Shown here in pieces: positions 62,401 through 64,000 of a DNA stretch of 64,000 bases (positions within the stretch are counted from its first letter, which is position 1; the number at the start of each line of letters is the position of its first letter). The translations under genes and the position numbers were made by a program. The stretch is from Erythrocercus mccallii. Its lineage: Eukaryota > Chordata > Aves > Passeriformes > Dicruridae. The stretch is from the NCBI GenBank assembly GCA_013397435.1, contig VZRG01000757.1, positions 146,297-210,296 of the forward strand. Direction: 5' to 3'. Below the pieces are notes generated by a model. The model did not search any database and was not told the DNA's origin. It saw only the letters and a program-made list of their open reading frames with translations.

Positions 62401-63203
62401 TTATTTTCTTATTTGTTGTTCTTATTTCTTATTGTCTGTCCATATGTGGGAGACAAATGGATTAGACCTTTTCATATCTCTCTGGAAAATAGTTTGGAGA
62501 GGTCTATTTTTTGAGTTTGAGTTTGATGGGAGAGCAGCTGATGGAGAGGAGTAGACTTTTATTTATTTTATAATTCTTTAGACAGTGATCTTGAGAGTGC
62601 TGTAGCAATATTGCTTCTGGTAGCTATACTAGAGTATCAGCCATATAATGTTTTGATTGCTTCCAGGGGATTTTTAAGTGCTTAAGTAGAGTTCTCAGAA
62701 TATACTTTACTGCTACATTTCATTGCAATGTATTTTGTACACTGCATAAAATACACACATGTATATGTTATTGTATCTACACAACTGTAATTCTAGAATT
62801 ATATATTAGATTAATAATTCTTATTCTGTGCTAATTTCTGGCTTTAACTGAAGAGAGGTTCTTTGATCTGTTTCCCTGTAGCAGGAGAATGTAAGCTTAA
62901 CTATCTGGTGCAGTCTTTCAAACCTCTGTTAGTTTAATACGTAAGATGTTTCTTGGCTCTAATTTTCTATAATATGTCAATCTAGTGAATATATTTCACA
63001 GCAAAAGAAATACCTACAATACTAATGTATGTTTTTAATGTTGTGTGACCATGTATTGATATAGAATTAATTTATTTTTATATAGGGGATGTCCCACTTT
63101 GGTGCAAGCATTACCAGGTCCTAGTACACAAGTTACTGCTGGGAGCAACCACACGGCTATTCTGTTAATGGATGGCCAGGTTTTCACATTTGGAAGTTTC
63201 TCA
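11337..63203 (+). CDS. MYCBP2: MYCBP2, N-terminal part of the gene (20 exons, partial at both ends)
   Basis: MYCBP2 is a giant (about 4,600-residue) atypical E3 ubiquitin ligase of neurons. It works with the F-box protein FBXO45 and SKP1, limits axon growth and synapse formation, and promotes turnover of DLK (MAP3K12) and NMNAT2; its C-terminal RING relay esterifies threonine. This is family knowledge; none of those domains is in the window. What is seen here: 20 exons with consistent phases join into 919 codons (the first one split), with no stop. They match the N-terminal fifth of the vertebrate protein as I recall it: a basic stretch, an acidic serine segment, a helical region, then RCC1-type repeats such as SCGFHHSVVLMENGDVYTFG. 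The RLD is a protein-interaction propeller. The initiator exon, expected to be GC-rich, is not found in 1-11336. Coordinates span introns; exons are listed separately as E1-E20. Identification is by recall, not by alignment. Confidence 0.97.
11413..18992 (+). other. Intron E1-E2 (7.6 kb)
   Basis: AT-rich intron with GTAAGC donor and 'cttgtttttcag' acceptor. I see no clear CR1 piece, RNA gene or second gene. It contains a short TTCT tract near 18814-18833. The plus-strand open frame at 17849-18283 has no recognisable domain. Confidence 0.85.
18814..18833. repeat. (TTCT)n microsatellite
   Basis: About five units of ttct in the intron, 160 bp upstream of E2. Pyrimidine-rich on the transcribed-sense strand, so it could bind PTB-type splicing factors; that is only a possibility. 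Confidence 0.8.
18993..19208 (+). CDS. MYCBP2: MYCBP2 exon E2 (acidic serine segment; GC donor)
   Basis: 216 bp, 72 codons, phase 0 at both ends. It begins TENLESTV and ends PPIKLPK. It includes YCNVRHCVLEWQKKE and a run SGDSDSDEEEEPKE that fits a casein-kinase-2-type acidic phosphorylation patch (inferred). The donor is AAG|GCAAGT, a GC-type 5' splice site. The only nearby GT, four bases further on, would put the next exon out of frame and hit a stop within a few codons, so the GC donor is required. Confidence 0.95.
19209..23938 (+). other. Intron E2-E3 (4.7 kb, GC-AG type)
   Basis: Begins GCAAGT and ends 'acttctttag'. AT-rich, with an alternating TA/CA tract at 22353-22389 and a seven-G run near 23130. 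No coding exon, CR1 piece or RNA gene recognised. Confidence 0.85.
22353..22389. repeat. Imperfect TA/CA dinucleotide tract
   Basis: Alternating purine-pyrimidine run (acacacatatgtatata... then tatatatatac) in the E2-E3 intron. Simple low-complexity DNA. Confidence 0.7.
23939..24092 (+). CDS. MYCBP2: MYCBP2 exon E3
   Basis: 154 bp: 51 codons plus one base of a split glutamate. It reads IIEVGLCEVFELIKETRF, then leucine-rich helical sequence (LCLRSLQALLNVLQGQQPEG) ending PPEVL. Predicted alpha-helical. The match to vertebrate MYCBP2 is essentially residue for residue from memory. Donor is ctag|gtaata. Confidence 0.95.
24093..25367 (+). other. Intron E3-E4 (1.3 kb)
   Basis: GTAATA donor, 'ttttatctgcag' acceptor. 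Nothing recognised beyond AT-rich intron. Confidence 0.85.
25368..25564 (+). CDS. MYCBP2: MYCBP2 exon E4 (weak donor)
   Basis: 197 bp. It completes the split Glu and adds 65 codons, ending phase 0 at TIQ. It encodes LFQLLLEITVRSTGMNDSTG and a hydrophobic helix-rich stretch (ALSCACLFSLVAAWGETGRT), with a helical-repeat character. The donor is CAG|GTCTTG, which matches the consensus only at the exon side and GT. The next exon starts VPTILN, so the junction is fixed by protein continuity. Confidence 0.94.
25785..26027 (+). CDS. MYCBP2: MYCBP2 exon E5
   Basis: 243 bp, 81 codons, phase 0 at both ends. It starts VPTILNSLQRSVQAVL and ends in GSGYSGTVR. The second half (DGFFLYLLCKDGLYKIGSG) has the short beta-strand and Gly-turn pattern of a propeller blade, so the fold probably changes here from helices to beta. 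The intron before it (25565-25784) is only 220 bp and the next (26028-26305) 278 bp. Confidence 0.95.
26306..26377 (+). CDS. MYCBP2: MYCBP2 exon E6
   Basis: 72 bp, 24 codons, phase 0 at both ends, so it could be skipped without a frameshift. Begins GHIYNSTSRIKNRKEKK and ends SWLGYAQ. Acceptor 'gcttttcag', donor CAG|GTAGGT. The basic RKEKK patch is probably a surface loop. Confidence 0.94.
26378..28166 (+). other. Intron E6-E7 (1.8 kb)
   Basis: AT-rich. Holds a perfect 16-bp palindrome at 27133-27148 and a tandem 10-bp repeat (atgcattaat twice) near 27745-27765. No gene or CR1 piece recognised. The paired open frames near 27176-27432 overlap on opposite strands and look like chance. Confidence 0.85.
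27133..27148. repeat. 16-bp perfect palindrome
   Basis: TGTGTATATATACACA equals its own reverse complement. Probably a chance product of an alternating TG/TA tract. Confidence 0.6.
28167..28263 (+). CDS. MYCBP2: MYCBP2 exon E7
   Basis: 97 bp: 32 codons plus one base of a split Asp. It reads GYLLYRDANNHSMTAIRINP and ends DGTVTLP. Acceptor 'gttcttgccag', donor cag|gtaaga. Beta-rich sequence; part of the RLD lead-in. Confidence 0.95.
28756..28789 (+). other. Four-G-run cluster (possible G-quadruplex)
   Basis: Runs of 5, 3, 4 and 6 guanines separated by 5, 1 and 10 bases in an otherwise T-rich stretch. The last loop is longer than the classical limit of seven, so this is only a relaxed G-quadruplex motif. 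It is on the sense strand and so would also be present in pre-mRNA, about 490 nt after the E7 donor. Confidence 0.5.
32120..32151. repeat. Perfect 13-bp inverted repeat, 6-nt loop
   Basis: Arms TTAATTTCACCAA (32120-32132) and TTGGTGAAATTAA (32139-32151) around tttagt. It lies about 480 nt before E8. Just upstream, 'ttttcagttaa' is repeated in tandem. Confidence 0.8.
32633..32706 (+). CDS. MYCBP2: MYCBP2 exon E8
   Basis: 74 bp, completing the split Asp and adding 24 codons, ending phase 0. Reads CHTEGQNILFTDGEYINQIA and ends ASRD. Acceptor 'tttctttcacag', donor GAT|GTAAGT. The FTDG motif is a typical propeller-blade turn. Confidence 0.94.
32707..33838 (+). other. Intron E8-E9 (1.1 kb)
   Basis: GTAAGT donor, 'gtatttattgcag' acceptor. 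Nothing recognised. Confidence 0.85.
33839..33977 (+). CDS. MYCBP2: MYCBP2 exon E9
   Basis: 139 bp: 46 codons plus one base. Starts DGFVVRIFATSTEPVLQQEL and ends FDLEKDLHII. Includes KLARKCLHACGISL. Donor a|gtaagt. Near-identical to the mammalian segment from memory. Confidence 0.95.
33978..34589 (+). other. Intron E9-E10 (0.6 kb)
   Basis: Short intron; contains a possible very old CR1-like patch at 34261-34345. Ends in a duplicated acceptor context (cag gtacag). Confidence 0.8.
34261..34345 (+). mobile_element. Possible ancient CR1-type remnant
   Basis: A stretch reading 'gtggaactccttgctgtggg' followed at a distance by 'actggattaaaggga' recalls the late region of old sauropsid CR1/L3-like elements. 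Too short and diverged to assign firmly. Confidence 0.3.
34590..34666 (+). CDS. MYCBP2: MYCBP2 exon E10
   Basis: 77 bp, completing a split Ser and adding 25 codons, ending phase 0. Reads STGFDEESAVLGAGREFALM and ends KTASGK, a propeller blade. Donor AAG|GTACTG. A second in-frame AG six bases inside the exon could serve as an alternative acceptor. Confidence 0.94.
34667..36175 (+). other. Intron E10-E11 (1.5 kb)
   Basis: AT-rich intron, acceptor 'acttttttctcctag'. Nothing recognised. Confidence 0.85.
36176..36380 (+). CDS. MYCBP2: MYCBP2 exon E11 (RCC1-type repeat)
   Basis: 205 bp: 68 codons plus one base of a split Thr. Reads IYYTGKYQSLGIKQGG, then VELPITKSPKII, then FSVGHDGSHALLVAEDGSIF and FTGSASKGEDGES. 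This is the canonical RCC1 blade order: surface loop, 'G-H-D-G-S-H-A-L-L-V' strand, 'E-D-G' turn, 'F-F-T-G' strand. Confidence 0.96.
36381..37283 (+). other. Intron E11-E12 (0.9 kb)
   Basis: GTATGT donor, 'ctttatttaaag' acceptor. The plus-strand open frames at 36489-36819 overlap one another in different frames and have no domain; treated as chance. Confidence 0.85.
37284..37448 (+). CDS. MYCBP2: MYCBP2 exon E12
   Basis: 165 bp; split Thr, 54 codons, then one base of a split Ser. Starts with a basic linker (KSRRQSKPYKPKKIIKMEGK) and continues into a blade: STACNNGSSSVISKDGELYM, FGKDAIYSDST. Donor a|gtaagt. Confidence 0.95.
37449..38144 (+). other. Intron E12-E13 (0.7 kb)
   Basis: AT-rich, acceptor 'tttatgtcttacag'. 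Nothing recognised. Confidence 0.85.
38145..38303 (+). CDS. MYCBP2: MYCBP2 exon E13 (RCC1-type repeat)
   Basis: 159 bp; split Ser, 52 codons, one base of a split Gly. LVTDLKGHFVTQVAMGKAHT, then CVLMKNGEVWTFGVNNKGQC and GRDTGSMSQGGK. A textbook RCC1 repeat (MGKAHTCVLMKNGEVWTFG). Confidence 0.96.
38304..38746 (+). other. Intron E13-E14 (0.4 kb)
   Basis: Short intron about one third of which is a CR1 3' end (38548-38700) reaching to within about 46 bp of the E14 acceptor. Confidence 0.85.
38548..38700 (-). mobile_element. CR1 3'-end fragment next to E14
   Basis: Complement of the CR1 tail with its 3' end at the left: 'gctagaatagtttgaggtgg', 'gtgcaaccctctggcaatga', 'gtagggacatcttttcacta' and 'gattgctcagaaccctgtcc'. 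Its antisense orientation puts pyrimidine-rich tail sequence on the pre-mRNA upstream of the acceptor. Confidence 0.8.
38747..38951 (+). CDS. MYCBP2: MYCBP2 exon E14 (acidic patch and first half of Cys-rich module)
   Basis: 205 bp; split Gly, 67 codons, two bases of a split Gly. FGVENMATAMDEDLEEELDE is followed by the cysteine-rich stretch CPPGMHKWKLEQCMVCTVCG, DCTGYGASC, ending RPDRVPG. The spacing C-x2-C-x2-C-x2-C is visible in CMVCTVCGDC. This insertion sits between RCC1 repeats. Zinc binding is plausible from the spacing but not shown. Donor gg|gtaagc. Confidence 0.96.
38952..39623 (+). other. Intron E14-E15 (0.7 kb)
   Basis: AT-rich, acceptor 'ctctgtttgctgcag'. The plus-strand open frame near 39308-39541 has no domain. 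Confidence 0.85.
39624..39769 (+). CDS. MYCBP2: MYCBP2 exon E15 (second half of Cys-rich module; internal donor)
   Basis: 146 bp; completes a split Gly, 48 codons, one base of a split Ala. ICGCGSGESGCAVCGCCKAC is followed by ARELDGQEARQRGILDAVKE and MIPLDLLL. Eight Cys are crowded into the first 20 residues. Normal donor is ctgg|gtaagt. A consensus CAG|GTGAGT lies inside the exon at 39641-39649; using it would leave a 20-nt exon in the same phase. Confidence 0.96.
39770..40471 (+). other. Intron E15-E16 (0.7 kb)
   Basis: AT-rich, acceptor 'ctcaatctatttag'. Contains a short tatatatgtata tract near 40218. Nothing else recognised. Confidence 0.85.
40472..40573 (+). CDS. MYCBP2: MYCBP2 exon E16 (charged helix)
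   Basis: 102 bp, length divisible by three, phase 1 in and out. AVPVPGVNIEEHLQLRQEEK is followed by RQRVIRRHRVEEGRG. The Glu/Arg/Gln-rich run is a likely long charged helix or coiled coil linking the Cys-rich module to the later RCC1 repeats. Donor g|gtgagt. Confidence 0.96.
41935..42232 (+). mobile_element. CR1 LINE 3' end, well preserved
   Basis: Sense-oriented CR1 tail: 'ggggaggtttaggctggaca', 'tggaatgggctgcccaggga', 'ggtggtagagtcaccatccc', 'aggtcttttccaacctagtt' and the terminal 'gatcctgtgattctgt'. It ends cleanly at the CR1 3' terminus and is the only sense-oriented full 3' end in the window. Confidence 0.92.
42447..42509. repeat. Two near-identical 18-mers 45 bp apart
   Basis: cttgatttacataatcag (42447-42464) and cttgatttgcataatcag (42492-42509) differ at one base. 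Short direct duplication in the intron. The second copy holds an octamer-like atttgcat. Confidence 0.6.
45402..45449. repeat. 17-bp tandem repeat, about 2.8 copies
   Basis: Unit aaagtaaaaatattttt repeated with one change in the second copy. AT-rich minisatellite-like array. Confidence 0.75.
49754..49861 (+). CDS. MYCBP2: MYCBP2 exon E17 (isolated linker exon)
   Basis: 108 bp, length divisible by three, phase 1 in and out. GPLVIPGPIFMNHREQALAR is followed by IRLSPAPLKHKRDKHK. The first part keeps the family sequence GPIFMNHREQALAR; the rest (IRLSPAP) differs from the mammalian version as I remember it, more than any other exon here. Donor is weak-to-moderate, g|gtattt. It is flanked by the two longest complete inter-exon introns of the second half, so skipping would stay in frame. 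Confidence 0.93.
52126..52360 (-). mobile_element. CR1 3'-end fragment
   Basis: Antisense CR1 tail, 3' end at left: 'catggaatggtttgggttgg', 'cagtcccaaccctctgacat', 'gatcaggttgctcaaagcat', 'ctctgggcaacctgttccag', 'tgctttgtcaccctcaaatt'. It ends about 100 bp before the candidate exon. Confidence 0.88.
52459..52500 (+). other. Candidate unannotated cassette exon of MYCBP2 (42 nt)
   Basis: Good acceptor (pyrimidine-rich 'tttactcttttcac' then atttatag) and good donor (cataa|gtaagc). Entering from E17 with one leftover G, it reads G-SADQILVTTENCI and leaves one base that joins E18 as Asn in place of Asp, so the MYCBP2 frame is kept. A second donor at 52556 (attag|gtatga) would make a 97-nt exon, frameshifting into an early stop in E18. 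No transcript evidence; it could be a chance exon-like sequence. Confidence 0.35.
53749..53784. repeat. Short imperfect tandem repeat (acaatgttacta units)
   Basis: About three imperfect units of (c)acaatgttacta abut the left edge of the first 115-bp duplicated copy. Confidence 0.6.
53782..53896. repeat. 115-bp direct duplication, copy A
   Basis: Matches 55704-55818 in the same orientation with two substitutions (near 53789 and 53797), including a 99-base perfect run (53798-53896). The flanks of the two copies do not match. Not recognised as CR1, an LTR or a simple repeat. Confidence 0.95.
55704..55818. repeat. 115-bp direct duplication, copy B
   Basis: Second copy, offset 1,922 bp from copy A. 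Similarity stops abruptly after 'ttgttagaa' on the right and at 'tacttac' on the left. Confidence 0.95.
56310..56429 (+). CDS. MYCBP2: MYCBP2 exon E18
   Basis: 120 bp, length divisible by three, phase 1 in and out. DGSGERGEKDASKITTYPPG, then VRFDCELRAVQVSCGFHHS, where the next RCC1 repeat begins. Acceptor 'taagttttgttaatag' is weak in pyrimidines, donor g|gtaaaa. Confidence 0.95.
56430..57149 (+). other. Intron E18-E19 (0.7 kb)
   Basis: Contains an antisense CR1 3' end (56593-56880) that occupies about 40% of the intron. Acceptor 'gttgttttccag'. Confidence 0.85.
56593..56880 (-). mobile_element. CR1 3'-end fragment
   Basis: Antisense CR1 tail: 'gggacccacagggatcatag', 'agtccaactcctggccctgc', 'acaggaccatcttaaagaat', 'agccaccctctggggtgaag', 'ccagcctacaccttccctga'. 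Close to the 4441-5105 copy in subfamily features. Confidence 0.92.
57150..57231 (+). CDS. MYCBP2: MYCBP2 exon E19 (RCC1-type repeat)
   Basis: 82 bp; split Val, 26 codons, two bases of a split Arg. VVLMENGDVYTFGYGQHGQL, then GHGDVNS. The YGQHGQLGHGD motif is the RCC1 signature. Donor ag|gtaagc. Confidence 0.97.
57645..57797 (-). mobile_element. tRNA-Ile/CR1 hybrid SINE (TguSINE1-like)
   Basis: Read on the minus strand, the 5' part is a tRNA-Ile-like head. It has an A box TTAGCTCAGTTGG (57782-57794) and a B-box-like GGTCTGATCCC (57738-57748), followed by GGCCA at the former acceptor stem. The 3' part (57645 to about 57718) is a CR1 tail ending in repeats of the attctgtga type. The anticodon stem no longer pairs, so this is not a functional tRNA. 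This architecture is known from TguSINE1 of songbirds, mobilised by CR1. Subfamily assignment is from memory. Confidence 0.75.
58470..58487. repeat. (AAAG)n tract
   Basis: About four units of aaag following a purine-rich run. Confidence 0.75.
59404..59432. repeat. (GA)n microsatellite
   Basis: About 12 GA units with one shift in register, followed by an A8 run; likely polymorphic in length. Confidence 0.85.
59797..59880 (+). other. Exon-like 84-nt block (possible poison exon)
   Basis: Acceptor-like 'attctcctcaaattag' and a strong donor CAG|GTAAGC frame 84 nt (28 codons), open from an ATG at its first base. In the frame set by E19, however, it reaches TGA at its fourth codon, so inclusion in MYCBP2 would truncate the protein. 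No transcript evidence. Confidence 0.2.
63086..63203 (+). CDS. MYCBP2: MYCBP2 exon E20 (RCC1-type repeat; last in window)
   Basis: 118 bp; completes a split Arg and adds 39 codons, ending phase 0. GCPTLVQALPGPSTQVTAGS is followed by NHTAILLMDGQVFTFGSFS, an RCC1 repeat whose last strand continues into the next exon (expected K-G-Q-L-G), which is beyond the window. Donor tca|gtaagg. Confidence 0.97.
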
Positions 63204-64000
63204 GTAAGGAAATGTTATTTGCTTACGGGAATAAGCTAGTAGTTAATGTGTTGTTCAGAGACCTTTCAAGGCTGCTTATACTTGCTCTTACAAAACTAAG
63301 CATGACTTCTGCATGTCTTCAGTGCCTGTTATGTTATAAAATGCAGCTGTTAATATTGTTCTGATTAGAAAAGCATAATGCCAGGAATTCTTGGGGTTTT
63401 GTATATTTTAATGAAGATAGTAATTTAAAATAGTGTTATTTTATGAGGTGCACCAGCTTTCTCAAACTCTTACTGTTTCAGGCTTGGTTCTAAGTAAATT
63501 TTGCCTATTCTGTTACCTGTCTCCATTCAATAGAAAAAAGTGTCCTGGTTTCTTTGTGCCTCCATGTGTTTGCAGAGATGCCCCTCATTGCAATCTCTGT
63601 AGAGTCAATCTGTTGTTTGCACGTTCCCCCTAATGTTTTTATGGGGATCTTTTTGCAAAAGCTAGAATATAGGTATTGAGATATTTTTACATGCTTTAAA
63701 AACTATGTACTGCCAAACACAACAGAAGAGAAATTTCACCTCTTCAAATCTTTTTACCAAAAAAAAATAATTCAGAAATGGGAAGGCTGAAATTTTGGAA
63801 GCAGAAAGTCATAGTTTGAAATAAAAGTGAATATTATTTTGTTGCTTTTCAGACTTTTTAAGCAAGAGCTTTGGTGTGTTCCTGTTAAAACTGACATGGA
63901 CATGTAAAGGTTTAAGCTTTGTTGTCTTACAGTGAAACTTGGCCTCTGAAAAACCAAGTTCACTCTCAGAAATGGGATATAAAAGCTTGACAGTTGACAG
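63204..64000 (+). other. Intron 3' of E20 (open at the right edge)
   Basis: AT-rich intron starting GTAAGG. No exon matching the next MYCBP2 segment, no CR1 and no RNA gene seen. Confidence 0.85.

Larger units (their letters stand above)
57232..63085 (+). other. Intron E19-E20 (5.9 kb)
   Basis: Holds a tRNA/CR1 SINE (57645-57797), an AAAG tract (58470-58487), a GA tract (59404-59432), an exon-like 84-nt block (59797-59880) and a stretch of less AT-rich sequence (about 58840-60960) with broken open frames and no identified family. The open frames at 61523-61945 and 62279-62554 have no domain. Confidence 0.8.

Overview
The window is vertebrate nuclear DNA: AT-rich, CpG-poor, with small exons in long introns. 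It reads as part of one gene, MYCBP2 (PAM/Phr1, orthologue of fly highwire and worm rpm-1), on the + strand. The interspersed repeats are almost all CR1 LINE fragments, which points to a sauropsid, in practice a bird. One repeat (about 57645-57797) joins a tRNA-Ile-like head to a CR1 3' tail, the architecture of TguSINE1 of songbirds, so the likely source is a passerine. The taxon is inferred from repeats and the close protein match, not from any database search.

Twenty coding exons were assembled by hand between 11337 and 63203. Joined, they give one open frame of 918 complete codons plus one codon split with an upstream exon. The protein starts in a lysine-rich stretch, then has an acidic serine-rich segment, a helical region, and most of the RCC1-like beta-propeller (RLD). 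The RLD is interrupted by a cysteine-rich module (E14-E15) and a charged linker (E16-E18). The start codon and first exon lie upstream of the window. The PHR domains, the FBXO45-binding region and the catalytic RING/tandem-cysteine module lie downstream.

Layout: 1-11336 is intron with four CR1 fragments. 11337-24092 holds E1-E3, widely spaced. 25368-40573 is a dense block (E4-E16). 40574-56309 contains two long introns around the single exon E17. 56310-63203 holds E18-E20, and 63204-64000 is intron. There is no CpG island, no second convincing gene, no functional tRNA or other RNA gene, and no CRISPR or prokaryotic feature.

The points most worth a second look concern splicing and repeats: a GC-AG intron after E2; a very weak donor after E4; a consensus donor inside E15 that would remove 42 codons of the cysteine-rich module in frame; a possible unannotated 42-nt in-frame cassette exon at 52459-52500 with a second, frame-shifting donor; and a 115-bp direct duplication (two mismatches) 1.9 kb apart in the E17-E18 intron.
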